Positions 53,954-62,721 of a DNA stretch of 64,000 bases are shown here, piece after piece. The notes beneath the pieces are model-generated. The model was not told where the DNA came from and did no database searches. It worked only from the letters and a program-made list of their open reading frames with translations. Source of the DNA: DATLED01 sp035525495 (GTDB lineage: Bacteria; Actinomycetota; Acidimicrobiia; Acidimicrobiales; CADCTF01); NCBI GenBank assembly GCA_035525495.1, contig DATLED010000095.1, forward strand, positions 62,001 to 126,000, in the 5' to 3' direction. A program made the translations under genes and the position numbers. Positions within the stretch are counted from its first letter, which is position 1, and each line of letters opens with the position of its first letter.

Positions 53954-55585
53954 GTGATTGAGCAGAACGCCGAGCGCGTCGACGCCATCGTCGTCGGTGC
54001 GGGGGTGGCCGGGCTGTACGCGATGCACAAGCTGCGGGGGCTCGGTCTCGACGTCGTCGGAATCGAGGCCGCCGATGGCGTCGGGGGGACCTGGTTCTGG
54101 AACCGGTACCCCGGTTGTCGCTGCGACGTCCCGACGATCGAGTACTCCTACAGCTTCGACGAGGACCTCGAGCAGGAATGGTCGTTCAGCGAGGTGATGT
54201 CGGCGCAGCCGGAAATCGAGGACTACCTGAACCACGTCGCCGATCGGTTCGACCTCCGCCGATCGTTCCGCTTCTCCACCCGCGTCGCCGCGGCCACGTT
54301 CGACGAAGCCACGTCGACGTGGACCGTCGAGACCGACCGAGGCGAGCGCCTGACCGCTCCCTGGTGCGTCATGGCCACGGGCTCGCTCTCGGCGCCCAAC
54401 CTGCCGCCCATCCCCGGAATCGACTCGTTCGCCGGCCGCGTCGCCCACACCGGACTGTGGCCACGCGAGGGGCTCGACGTCGCCGGCAAGCGCGTCGGCA
54501 TCATCGGGACAGGCTCCTCGGGGATGCAGTCGATCCCCCACCTCGCGCGCGAGGCCAAGCACCTCACGGTCTTCCAGCGGACGCCCAACTACAGCTTCCC
54601 CGGCCAGGTGGCGCCCGTCGACGACGATCTCCAGGCGTACGTCAAGGCCAACTACCGGGAGCTGCGGCGGATGCAGCGCGCCTCGGGGGCGGGCATCTCC
54701 GGCATGGCGATGCCGCCCGCCGCCGATGGCACCGCCCGCGCCGTCGGTGCCGGCGCGTTCGGCCTCGCCGCCGGCGCAACCGGCGGTGCGAGCTCCGCGG
54801 CATCCGGGCCGCCTGACCGAGCTGCGATGGCCGCCGTCCTCGAGAAGATGGAAGAGGGCTTCGCCCGCATGGTCCGCAAGCGCGTCCACGACGCCGAGAC
54901 GGCGGAGTCGCTGATCCCAAAGGACTATCGGATGGGGTGCAAGCGCCTCGTCGTCGAGATCGACTACTTCGAGACCTACAACCGCGACAACGTGACCCTC
55001 GTCGACCTCCGGAAGGGTCCGATCACCGAGATCAGCCCGACCTCGGTCCGGACCGAGCAGGGCGACTTCGAGGTCGACGTCCTCGTCCTGGCGACAGGCT
55101 TCGACGCGCTGACCGGGCCGCTGACCCGGATCGCCGTGCGCGGCCGCGAAGGTCGACTGCTCGCGGACGAGTGGCGAGACGGGCCGCGCGCCTACCTGGG
55201 GCTGATGGCCAGCGGGTTCCCGAACCTCTTCATGATCACGGGACCCGGCAGTCCGAGCGTCCTGTCGAACATGGTCGTGTCGATCGAGCAGCACGTGGAC
55301 TGGATCGCCGACGCCATCGCTGCCCACCGCACCGCCGGCGTCACGACGATGGAGCCCATGCCGGATGCGGAGGAAGAGTGGCTCGACCACGTGCAGGAGG
55401 CGTCGATCGGAACGCCCTACACCGCGCCGAGCTGCAACTCCTGGTACGTCGGCGCCAACATCGACGGCAAGACGCGAGTGATCCTTCCCTACACGGGCGG
55501 CGTCGGCCGCTATCGCGAGATCTGCGACGAGGTCGCCGCCGATGGGTACCGAGGCTTCGCGTTGTCGGGCACGGCCTCCGCGTAG
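53954..55585 (+). CDS. Flavin-containing (Baeyer-Villiger-type) monooxygenase
   Basis: 543 residues from GTG 53954. FAD motif GAGVAGLYAMHKL, the NADPH motif GTGSSGMQS, GTWFWNRYPGCRCDV and the Baeyer-Villiger fingerprint FAGRVAHTGLWP are all present, with ATGFDALTG near the end. These enzymes insert oxygen next to ketones using NADPH and O2. An Ala/Gly-rich stretch of about 45 residues (near 240-290) is unusual and probably a loop insertion. The ketone substrate is unknown. Confidence 0.9.
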   Translation: MIEQNAERVDAIVVGAGVAGLYAMHKLRGLGLDVVGIEAADGVGGTWFWNRYPGCRCDVPTIEYSYSFDEDLEQEWSFSEVMSAQPEIEDYLNHVADRFDLRRSFRFSTRVAAATFDEATSTWTVETDRGERLTAPWCVMATGSLSAPNLPPIPGIDSFAGRVAHTGLWPREGLDVAGKRVGIIGTGSSGMQSIPHLAREAKHLTVFQRTPNYSFPGQVAPVDDDLQAYVKANYRELRRMQRASGAGISGMAMPPAADGTARAVGAGAFGLAAGATGGASSAASGPPDRAAMAAVLEKMEEGFARMVRKRVHDAETAESLIPKDYRMGCKRLVVEIDYFETYNRDNVTLVDLRKGPITEISPTSVRTEQGDFEVDVLVLATGFDALTGPLTRIAVRGREGRLLADEWRDGPRAYLGLMASGFPNLFMITGPGSPSVLSNMVVSIEQHVDWIADAIAAHRTAGVTTMEPMPDAEEEWLDHVQEASIGTPYTAPSCNSWYVGANIDGKTRVILPYTGGVGRYREICDEVAADGYRGFALSGTASA

Positions 55586-55623
55586 CAGGGTGCTGAAGGA
55601 GGGGTGATCGGCGGTCGCCACGT

Positions 55624-55670
55624 TTCTGGGCGGGTTGAACCACCGGTGCGGTGGTTGACCCCGCCCAGAT
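55624..55670. repeat. 47-bp imperfect palindrome, copy B of a dispersed element
   Basis: The left 22-bp arm and GTG centre are identical to the copy at 15677-15723; the right arm differs at three positions. It lies between convergent genes ending at 55585 and 55690. Confidence 0.75.
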
Positions 55671-55689
55671 CGAGGGCGCGACCCAGATC

Positions 55690-56664
55690 CTATGAAGGCT
55701 TCTTGCGGGCGCGCGCGGCGCGACGGCGTCCCTCGTGCATCGCTTCGACGCGCGGCGCTGCGACCGAGCGTCCCTCCTCGACGAGCTCTGCCGGCAGCGT
55801 CTGGGGCGAAGGCATCTGGTCCGCCCACGGATCCTCGTCGCCGAGCCGGTCGAGGGCGTTGCGGATCGTGATCGACGACGGGACGAGGTCGGCGAGCTCT
55901 TCCCACGTCACCGGGCACGACACCGGCGTGCCCGGTCGCGCCCGAGGGCTGTAGGCGGCAACCACCGTCGCGCCCGCCACGCGCGTCGCGTCCACGAAGA
56001 CCTTGCCCTCGCGGTCTTCCTTGAGGAACGCCGTCGTGGCGACCGACGGGTCGATCGCGGCCGCCCGCTCCGCAATGGCTCTCGTCGCCGCTGCCGCGTC
56101 CGCCGGCGGCGTGTCGAGGTCGATAGGGACGAACACGTGGAGCCCCTTCGCGCCGCTCGTCTTGAGCGCGCCGCCCAGCCCGACGTCGTCGAGCACCTGG
56201 CGAACGAGCCGGGCCCCCTCCACCGCCGCCGAGAACGGCGCGCCCGGCGGCGGGTCGAGGTCGAGGACCAGGTGGCTGATGCGGTCGCGACGATCCACCG
56301 AGGAGAGCGACGGGTGGTACTCGATCGCGCGTTGGTTGCCGAACCAGATCAGCGTCCGCCGATCGTCGCACACCGCGTAGGTCACGTCCCGCTTCGACGA
56401 CTCCGCCCACGTCGTCATCCTCGGCACCCACTCGGGCGTGTACTTCGGGAGGTTCTTCTGCATGAACGGCTCGTCACCGCGGTGGACGCGGATGACCGAC
56501 AATGGCCGACCCTGCAGTGCGGGCAGGATCCGATCACTGACGCCGTCGAGGTAGTCGATCAGCTCGCGCTTGGTGGCGTCGGCACCTTCGAACAGCGGTT
56601 GGTCGAGGTTCGAGAGGTCCACGCCCTCGCGGGACTCCTTCGGCGCGGGCGTCACGCGCGACAC
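55690..56664 (-). CDS. LigD-type (archaeo-eukaryotic primase-like) polymerase domain protein
   Basis: 324 residues from GTG 56664; GTG 56655 is an alternative. Motif DLDPPPG (metal-binding Asp pair), SGAKGLHVFVPI and the later PVTWEELADLVPSSITI identify the NHEJ polymerase domain family. It stands alone here, without ligase or Ku in the window. In bacterial NHEJ the domain fills gaps at double-strand breaks. It is convergent with the monooxygenase gene across the repeat element. Confidence 0.85.
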   Translation of the reverse strand: MSRVTPAPKESREGVDLSNLDQPLFEGADATKRELIDYLDGVSDRILPALQGRPLSVIRVHRGDEPFMQKNLPKYTPEWVPRMTTWAESSKRDVTYAVCDDRRTLIWFGNQRAIEYHPSLSSVDRRDRISHLVLDLDPPPGAPFSAAVEGARLVRQVLDDVGLGGALKTSGAKGLHVFVPIDLDTPPADAAAATRAIAERAAAIDPSVATTAFLKEDREGKVFVDATRVAGATVVAAYSPRARPGTPVSCPVTWEELADLVPSSITIRNALDRLGDEDPWADQMPSPQTLPAELVEEGRSVAAPRVEAMHEGRRRAARARKKPS

Positions 56665-56719
56665 CTCGACCCGAGCGCACCGGCCGGGACGGACCCGTCC
56701 TCGCCGGGGCTCCGCTCGG

Positions 56720-56953
56720 TCACGTCGAGTCGGGTCGGCCGCCTTCGATCCGACGCCGCACCGCCTCGAGCTCGTCGTCGATCTCTTCACCGCGGCGCTG
56801 CTCCCGGGCGAGCTTCTCCTCGGGCGTGGCACCGAGGTCGCGCTCGCGCTCGTCGAGCGCGGCGTTCGACCGTTGGGTGAACTCGTCGACGGCCTCGGCC
56901 ACGTCGCGCTTCTCCCGCCGGAGTGCGGCTGCGATGCGATCCCACGTGCCCAT
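56720..56953 (-). CDS. Small charged coiled-coil protein
   Basis: 77 residues from ATG 56953. It is highly charged, with heptad-like spacing through DEFTQRSNAALDERERDLG and EEKLAREQRRGEEIDDELEAV. It is on the same strand as and 55 bp upstream of the polymerase gene, so the two may be co-transcribed. No domain is recognised and no membrane segment is seen. The high G+C third positions favour a real gene. Confidence 0.55.
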   Translation of the reverse strand: MGTWDRIAAALRREKRDVAEAVDEFTQRSNAALDERERDLGATPEEKLAREQRRGEEIDDELEAVRRRIEGGRPDST

Positions 56954-57100
56954 CGGGGACGCAGCGTAGGCGTCAGGCGACTGCGGTCGGTGAACGTCGA
57001 AGGTTCCCGCCGGAGGCCTTCGTCTCGACCTGCGGAGCGCCGCCCCGACGGTAGGGTGACGGCGCCGTCAACTGCTCGGCCGAAGAGGGAGGACTTTCGC

Positions 57101-58420
57101 ATGACCGTCGCCGAAGAGCTGCGTTCTTGGCTCGAGGAGAACTGGGATCCCGACCTCACCGTCGGCGAGTGGTGGGAGCGGCTGGGAATGGCCGGGTGGG
57201 CGGCTCCGATGCTGCCCGCCGATTCCTACGGCCGCGGGTTGTCGCGCGGCGACGCGCTGATCGTCGCGTCGACGATCGCCTCCTTCGGTGCGCTCTCCGC
57301 ACCGATGGGCATGTCGATCGGGCTGGCGTCCCCGACGATCACGACCCATGGCACGCGCGAGCAGATCGACCGCCTCATCCCTCCGGCCGTGACGGGCAAG
57401 GTCGCCTACTGCCAGCTCTTCAGCGAGCCGGGCGCCGGCTCCGACCTCGCGGGGCTCACGTGCAAGGCCGTGCGCGACGGCGACGTCTGGCACGTCGACG
57501 GCCAGAAGGTCTGGACGTCCGGCGGTCAGCACGCGGACATGGGGATGCTGCTCGCCCGGACGAACCCGGAGGCTCCCAAGCACCAAGGCATCACGTGGTT
57601 CGCGATCGACATGCACCAGCCCGGCGTCGACATCCGGCCCCTCAAGGAGATGACCGGCCACGCGATGTTCAACGAGGTGTTCCTCACGGCCGCGGAGGTC
57701 CACGACGACAACCGCATCGGCGACGTGAACAACGGGTGGGCGGCCGCGAACACCACGCTGCTCCACGAGCGCTCGGGCATGGGCGCCCGTGGTGGCGGCG
57801 GCGGCCGCATGGGAGGTCGGATGGCGCGGGCGGGTGGGGTCGCCGGCGACCTCGACAAGCGCGCCGGCGACTTCACGGCAAAGCCGCGCGCCAAGACCGC
57901 CACGAAGGAGGCCGCTCCGACGGAGAAGGGGCCGCGGACCGTGGGCTCCCCGGCGCAGGGCCTGATCAACCTCGCTCGCGAGCTCGGGAAGCTCGACGAT
58001 CCCGTCATCCGCCAGCGGCTCGTGCAGGCCCACATCCTGGGGGCCATCGCCGGCTACACGACGGAACGACACAAGGCGGTGCGTTCCCAGGGCGGCGACA
58101 TCGCCGGCGTGGCCAACTTCTCCAAGCTCCTGATGGCCGACATCGTGCGGCTCAATCGCGATCTCGGCCTGCAGATCCTCGGGGCGCGCGGCACGCTGCA
58201 CTCCTACGACGGCGCCGCCAACGAAGCGCTGGCGAAGCTGCCCGGCGGCGCGGCCGCGGCTGGCGTGACCGCCCAGGCGCTGTCGGCTCAGGCGTTGCCG
58301 ATTTATGGCGGCACCGACCAGATCCAGCGCAACATCGTCGGCGAGCGGGCACTCGGCCTGCCGAAGGAGCCAGGCGACCTCTCGAAGGTTCCGTTCAACG
58401 AGCTCCCCAAGAACGGCTGA
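57101..58420 (+). CDS. Acyl-CoA dehydrogenase with a low-complexity insertion
   Basis: 439 residues from ATG 57101, preceded by AGGGAGGAC. Family motifs: YCQLFSEPGAGSDLAGL, VWTSGGQHADMGML and the C-terminal PIYGGTDQIQRNIVGERALG. The usual YEG base is YGG here, as in several actinobacterial acyl-CoA dehydrogenases, so the catalytic Glu must sit elsewhere or the substrate differs. Between about residues 228 and 290 there is a Gly/Arg- and Lys/Ala-rich stretch (GARGGGGGRMGGRMARAGG) where homologues have a short loop. FAD enzyme for alpha,beta-dehydrogenation of an acyl-CoA. Confidence 0.9.
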   Translation: MTVAEELRSWLEENWDPDLTVGEWWERLGMAGWAAPMLPADSYGRGLSRGDALIVASTIASFGALSAPMGMSIGLASPTITTHGTREQIDRLIPPAVTGKVAYCQLFSEPGAGSDLAGLTCKAVRDGDVWHVDGQKVWTSGGQHADMGMLLARTNPEAPKHQGITWFAIDMHQPGVDIRPLKEMTGHAMFNEVFLTAAEVHDDNRIGDVNNGWAAANTTLLHERSGMGARGGGGGRMGGRMARAGGVAGDLDKRAGDFTAKPRAKTATKEAAPTEKGPRTVGSPAQGLINLARELGKLDDPVIRQRLVQAHILGAIAGYTTERHKAVRSQGGDIAGVANFSKLLMADIVRLNRDLGLQILGARGTLHSYDGAANEALAKLPGGAAAAGVTAQALSAQALPIYGGTDQIQRNIVGERALGLPKEPGDLSKVPFNELPKNG

Positions 58421-58531
58421 CCGGGGCCTCCATCCGGGTCGACGCGGCCGGCGGGCAACTTCACACGAGGCGGACTGCCCGGTAGGCTTGTGGTTGCTCT
58501 CCGGCGCGCCCGATTCTGGGATTGGACAACC

Positions 58532-59275
58532 GTGCCGCTGAACGAGAGATCGGTGCTGCGGGTGCACAGAAGGCGGTTCGCGACGAGAGTTGCCGTCGGG
58601 CTGGGCTCGTTCGCGCTCGCGCTGCTGGCGTGGTCGGCCCACGCCGCGGCGACCGAAGTGCCGCCGCCTCCTGCACTGCTCGACCGCTCGCCGACCAGCG
58701 GCGCCGTCGCGAAGACCGTCACCGAGGTCGTCGACGTGGCCGCGCCGACGATCACCGATGTCGTCCCGTCCGTCGTCGAGGCCATCGTCCCCGACGTGGC
58801 GTCCGAGCTCCCCGACGAGGTCACGCCTCCAGCGTCGCCAGCCGCCGCGGTGGTCCTTGCCGCCGCCACGCCCCGATCGTCCGCCGTCGAGGTCGATGCC
58901 ACCCCGGCTCCTTCGGCGACCTCCGCTGACCCGCCGACGATCCCCTCCATTCCTGTGACCGCGCCGATCGCGACGCCCGTTCCCGATCGCGTCGCGGCAA
59001 CCATTCCGACGCCAGGTTCAGATCGCCTTGCACCGCCGATCGCACCGCCGCGCGAATCCCCGCGACACGACCCGACCGATCGTGCGGCAACCGCCATCGA
59101 GGGCGGTGCATCCGCGCCCAGACGAGCGCCCGACTCCAGTGGTTCCACGACATCTGCTGTCGGCAGGCACGGCCTCGCCGTCACCGCCGCCACCTCGAAC
59201 GACGACGACCTGACCCCTCTTCCCGAGCACGGCGGCCACCCGCCGCGTGGACCACCGAGCAAGGACGCCTTGTGA
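58532..59275 (+). CDS. Secreted Pro/Ala-rich protein of unknown function
   Basis: 247 residues from GTG 58532; an in-frame GTG at 58490 would add 14. A signal-type helix (VAVGLGSFALALLAWSAHA) ends near residue 38. The mature part is low-complexity, rich in Pro, Ala, Thr and Val, without Cys, and ends in a charged C-terminus. The stop overlaps the diguanylate cyclase start by 4 bp, so they are co-translated. No family recognised. Confidence 0.6.
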   Translation: MPLNERSVLRVHRRRFATRVAVGLGSFALALLAWSAHAAATEVPPPPALLDRSPTSGAVAKTVTEVVDVAAPTITDVVPSVVEAIVPDVASELPDEVTPPASPAAAVVLAAATPRSSAVEVDATPAPSATSADPPTIPSIPVTAPIATPVPDRVAATIPTPGSDRLAPPIAPPRESPRHDPTDRAATAIEGGASAPRRAPDSSGSTTSAVGRHGLAVTAATSNDDDLTPLPEHGGHPPRGPPSKDAL

Positions 59276-60099
59276 ACCATCCCACCCCTCTGCTTCACCA
59301 GTGGGCGGCTGCGCCCTCCCTCACCTCCCAGTGCTTGCCGCGGTCCGAGGCCGATTTCCTCCTCGCCGTGATCGAATGCGACTCCGCCGAGCGCGAGGCC
59401 ATTCGCCTGGCGACGCACCGCTTCGCCGATGCGTGCGCGTCGATCGAGGGCGCCGTGGCGCACCTCCTCGTCCTCCGCACGCTGCTCGGCCCGTCCGTCA
59501 TCGGCACCCTCCTCGACGGAGAGATCGTCCATCTCGTTGCGCGAGAGGTCGCCGAGGCGAAGCGCACCGCCCACGCGGACCCGCTCACCGGGCTCGGCAA
59601 CCGTCGCGCGCTGGACGAAGCGTTGCCGACTGCCATCGCGCGTGCCGAGCGAACCGGCAAGGGACTCGCAATCGTCTACTTCGACCTCGTCGGACTGAAG
59701 GCGGTCAACGATCGACACGGCCACCACGCCGGTGACGAAGCGCTGCGCGCGTTCGCCACCGCGCTCGCCGGGTCGTCGCGGTCGAGCGACTCCGCCTACC
59801 GCATCGGTGGCGACGAGTTCCTCGCCCTCCTTCCGGACACACATCACGACGACGTCACGGCACTCGTCGACCGCATCCTCGCGTCCGGCGCGCCGTCGTT
59901 CTCCTGGGGTTCGACGAACACGGTGATCGATGGCTTCGACGCCGAGCGCCTCGTCCGTGTCGCCGACCTCCGGATGCTGTCGAGCCGTTACCACCTCGCG
60001 CTGACGACCAGCGGAGGTCGGGCGACGGAGGAACGCGCGCCCGTCGAGCCGGACGTCGACCTCCGACACCGCTCTGCATCAGCAGCGGGTCATCACTGA
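59272..60099 (+). CDS. GGDEF-domain diguanylate cyclase
   Basis: 275 residues from GTG 59272. The N-terminal 100 residues are helical with no membrane segment. The cyclase domain begins DPLTGLGNRRALDEAL and has the canonical RIGGDEFLALL signature. There is no obvious RxxD inhibitory site just before it. It makes c-di-GMP from two GTP in the cytoplasm. Its overlap with the secreted Pro/Ala-rich gene is unusual. Confidence 0.93.
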   Translation: MNHPTPLLHQWAAAPSLTSQCLPRSEADFLLAVIECDSAEREAIRLATHRFADACASIEGAVAHLLVLRTLLGPSVIGTLLDGEIVHLVAREVAEAKRTAHADPLTGLGNRRALDEALPTAIARAERTGKGLAIVYFDLVGLKAVNDRHGHHAGDEALRAFATALAGSSRSSDSAYRIGGDEFLALLPDTHHDDVTALVDRILASGAPSFSWGSTNTVIDGFDAERLVRVADLRMLSSRYHLALTTSGGRATEERAPVEPDVDLRHRSASAAGHH

Positions 60100-60200
60100 G
60101 GACCGAGTCCCGCAACGGCATCGAGGTCATGGGGTCCGTGGCCAGCACGGCCATCCACGTTCGGCGTACCCTCGAGCCGACGAAGACGAGGGAGCGGACC

Positions 60201-60497
60201 ATGGCATTCGTACAGATCATCGAGTACACGACGTCGAAGGCAGAGGAGATGCGGAAGGTCGGCGAGGAATGGGAGCAGGCGGCGGCCGGTGAAGCGAAGG
60301 CGCGGCGACGCGTGCTGTGTCAGGACCGCGACCAGGCGGGCCGATACTTCAACATCGTCTTCTTCGATTCCCACGAGGAAGCGATGGCGAACTCAGACCT
60401 GCCCGTCACCGGCGAGTTCGCCCAGCGGATGATGGCGTTGGCTGACGGACCACCGACCTTCTACAACCTCGACGTGGTCGAGGACCGAACGGTCTGA
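60201..60497 (+). CDS. Small conserved alpha/beta-barrel-type protein
   Basis: 98 residues from ATG 60201. The sequence FVQIIEYTTSKAEEMRKVGE and YFNIVFFDSHEEAMANSD resembles small dimeric alpha-beta barrel (ABM-like) proteins common in actinobacteria. No catalytic residue is assigned. It is convergent with the NarL-type regulator, 34 bp apart. Confidence 0.7.
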   Translation: MAFVQIIEYTTSKAEEMRKVGEEWEQAAAGEAKARRRVLCQDRDQAGRYFNIVFFDSHEEAMANSDLPVTGEFAQRMMALADGPPTFYNLDVVEDRTV

Positions 60498-60531
60498 CGC
60501 CGTTCGCGTCGGCCCCCACGATCGGCGGTCC

Positions 60532-61209
60532 CTACTGCACCAAGCCGCGTCGGAGCGCCAACGCGACCGCGTGGACACGATCTCGCGCCTGAAGCTTCTG
60601 GTAGATGTGGGTGAGGTGGCTCTTCACGGTCTCCTCGCTGACGATCAGCGCCTCGGCGATCTCGCGCGTCGACGCCCCCTCCACGAGGTGCTCGAGGACC
60701 TGGTGCTCTCGATCCGTGAGGCGCTCGGCGGACAGCGATCGGTCGGCGAGCGGACCGACGCGGTCGAGGAACGTCCGCGTGACGGACGAGTGGAGGTAGC
60801 CCTCACCCCGGGCGACGGCGCCGATGGCAGTGACCAGTTCGCTCCGTGTGGCGTTCTTCGGCAGGAAGCCCACCGCGCCTGCCGCCATCGCACTCGTGAC
60901 CGTGTCGGCGTCATCGTGCATCGTCAGCACGAGGACGCGCGCCTCCGGCCGCGCCGCGACGATCGCGCGGGTCGCCTCGATCCCGTTGATCCCCTGCAGG
61001 GTGACGTCCATCAGCGTGACATCGGGGAGCAGGGCTGCGTCCAGGTCGACGATCGCGGAGCCGGAGGCGACGACGCCGACGATCTCGATGTGGTCTGCGA
61101 AGCCGAGCATCGTGGCGAGCGCGTCGGCGACGACCGCGTGGTCCTCGGCGATCGCGAGTCGGATGTGCTGGTCGCCGACCGCTGCCGCGGGTTCGAAGCC
61201 CGACGTCAC
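60532..61209 (-). CDS. NarL/LuxR-family response regulator
   Basis: 225 residues from ATG 61209. The receiver domain has the phospho-acceptor in LLPDVTLMDVTLQG and the LuxR-type HTH spans LTDREHQVLEHLVEGASTR and VSEETVKSHLTHIYQKL. The start overlaps the kinase stop (ATGA). It is the partner of the upstream kinase. Confidence 0.94.
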   Translation of the reverse strand: MTSGFEPAAAVGDQHIRLAIAEDHAVVADALATMLGFADHIEIVGVVASGSAIVDLDAALLPDVTLMDVTLQGINGIEATRAIVAARPEARVLVLTMHDDADTVTSAMAAGAVGFLPKNATRSELVTAIGAVARGEGYLHSSVTRTFLDRVGPLADRSLSAERLTDREHQVLEHLVEGASTREIAEALIVSEETVKSHLTHIYQKLQARDRVHAVALALRRGLVQ

Positions 61210-62609
61210 GATCGGCCGAGTGGAACGCGAACTGTCACGGTCGTCCCTTCGCCGGGGCGACCGCGTACCGACAGCACCCCGCCCGAGAGCTCCACCTTCT
61301 CCGAAGCGAGACGCAGACCTGATCGGCTGCCATCATCGGGCCCTTCGCCGGGCGATGGCGACAACCCGACGCCGTCGTCGCTCACCCGAAGCTCCACCAT
61401 CTCGCCTCCTCGTTCGACCGCGACCGCGATGGCGGACGCATCAGCATGACGCGCGGCGTTCACAAGCGCCTCCTGACAGCACTCGAACAGGAGGATGGCG
61501 ACCGGCAGCGGGAGGTCGTCGGCGCCGCCCGACGACACGACGCTCACCTCGATCCCGGACGAAACACGGAACGCGCGCGCGAACCGTTCCAGGCTGGCTG
61601 TCAATCCGTCTTCGATGGTCGCTCTGCGCAGTGATGCGATCGTTCCTCGGAGCTCCGCGATGGCCGCATCCGCGCCCGAGCGGAGCTGACCGGCGAGCCG
61701 CACGGCGGTCTCGGGTTGCCCGTGCTCGAACGCGGCAGCGACGGACTCGGCGTCGAGCTGGAGCGCGGCGAGCTGTTGGAGGACGACATCGTGGATGTCG
61801 CTGGCGATCCTGACACGCTCTCGCTCACGCTCGTCGATCAGCCGATCGCCGAGGGCACGCCGCTCGCGTTCTGCTTGTTGGAGCTGCCCGGAGACGTTCA
61901 ACGCATGGCGTGCCCCGAGGAGTGGCAACATCACGAGGGCGACGGCCCAGGTGCCGATCCGCAGCGACGTCAACGCGAGGACGAGCCCTGTGAATCCGAG
62001 GACCAGGTAGGTCGCTGCCGCGATCGGTCCGGACGGGAGCAGCCCGCGGACCACGCGTCGAAGCGGTGTCGCCCGAGCGGTCCGCTCGGCGACCGCGACG
62101 AAGGTCCAGTTGCTCGCCTGGTACACGACGACGGCACCGACGACGAGCCAGATCGGCGGAACTTCGCCCCGTCCCGGGCCTCGCGTGAGGATGATCGATG
62201 CGAGTGAGGTCGACGCAGCCAGCTGCACGCGGTTGAACAAGGCGTGGGCGAAGGTCGTCTCGCGTCTCAACTCCCACTCGCTCGTGGAGGAGACCAGCAC
62301 GATCCCAGCGGCGAGCCCGGGTGGGAAGAGGTACGCGATCGCGACGTTGACGGGTGCACCGATGCTGAGAGAGATGTGGCGAGTTGCCGGAACGGGAAGG
62401 ACGTTGGCCGCGGCACACAGCGCGCACCACGCGATGACGGTGCCGAGCCCGAGCTCCTCCCAGGGACCAGCCGCCATGCCGTTCCCGATGAGTGCCGCGA
62501 CGCACACGACGATGCCGGCGAAGTACCCCCAGAACGCCGGGCGGTCTCCGCTCGACGTCGGCGCGTCGGGGACCCGGCCGGCGGCCGGGTCCCCGAGCTC
62601 TGGATCGAT
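61206..62609 (-). CDS. NarL-type membrane histidine kinase with an unresolved start
   Basis: The frame codes for several membrane helices (about six), then a HisKA_3 dimerisation domain with RVRIASDIHDVVLQQLAAL and a HATPase with ECCQEALVNAARHA and SDDGVGL. Codon-position GC is high from about 62595 downwards, and the sequence SSGDRPAFWGYFAGIV looks like a real N-terminus, but no ATG, GTG or TTG lies between the stop of the small gene at 62609 and GTG 62507, which would remove part of the first helix. The next ATG (62723) would overlap the 31-codon gene, where that frame has poor codon use. End coordinate is the limit of the credible frame. Confidence 0.82.
   Translation of the reverse strand: MDPELGDPAAGRVPDAPTSSGDRPAFWGYFAGIVVCVAALIGNGMAAGPWEELGLGTVIAWCALCAAANVLPVPATRHISLSIGAPVNVAIAYLFPPGLAAGIVLVSSTSEWELRRETTFAHALFNRVQLAASTSLASIILTRGPGRGEVPPIWLVVGAVVVYQASNWTFVAVAERTARATPLRRVVRGLLPSGPIAAATYLVLGFTGLVLALTSLRIGTWAVALVMLPLLGARHALNVSGQLQQAERERRALGDRLIDERERERVRIASDIHDVVLQQLAALQLDAESVAAAFEHGQPETAVRLAGQLRSGADAAIAELRGTIASLRRATIEDGLTASLERFARAFRVSSGIEVSVVSSGGADDLPLPVAILLFECCQEALVNAARHADASAIAVAVERGGEMVELRVSDDGVGLSPSPGEGPDDGSRSGLRLASEKVELSGGVLSVRGRPGEGTTVTVRVPLGRS
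62568..62594 (-). other. Strong GC hairpin at the kinase N-terminus
   Basis: Two perfect 12-bp arms (GGGGACCCGGCC and complement) surround a 3-nt loop, starting 14 nt after the stop of the 31-codon gene on the minus strand. There is no T-run. It may reduce read-through or affect initiation or frameshifting into the kinase. Confidence 0.6.
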
Positions 62610-62704
62610 TACCTCCAGTTGGCGTTCGCGCCTCCGGCCATGAGCAGGCCGATCAGTGGGGCGAGCGTCATCGCGATGCGACGTAGCTGGCGGATCTTTG
62701 ACAT
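62609..62704 (-). CDS. 31-residue peptide gene with a perfect ribosome site
   Basis: ATG 62704 is preceded by GGAGGTGA at 9 nt. The peptide (MSKIRQLRRIAMTLAPLI then GLLMAGGANANWR) is basic at the N-terminus with a hydrophobic core ending in AGGANA, like a signal sequence whose cleavage would leave NWR. Third codon positions are mostly G/C. Its stop TAA overlaps the kinase reading frame in the -1 frame. It is not recognisable as a known family; a leader peptide, tiny secreted peptide or the misframed N-terminus of the kinase are all possible. Confidence 0.65.
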   Translation of the reverse strand: MSKIRQLRRIAMTLAPLIGLLMAGGANANWR

Positions 62705-62721
62705 GTTGCGGTTCACCTCCC

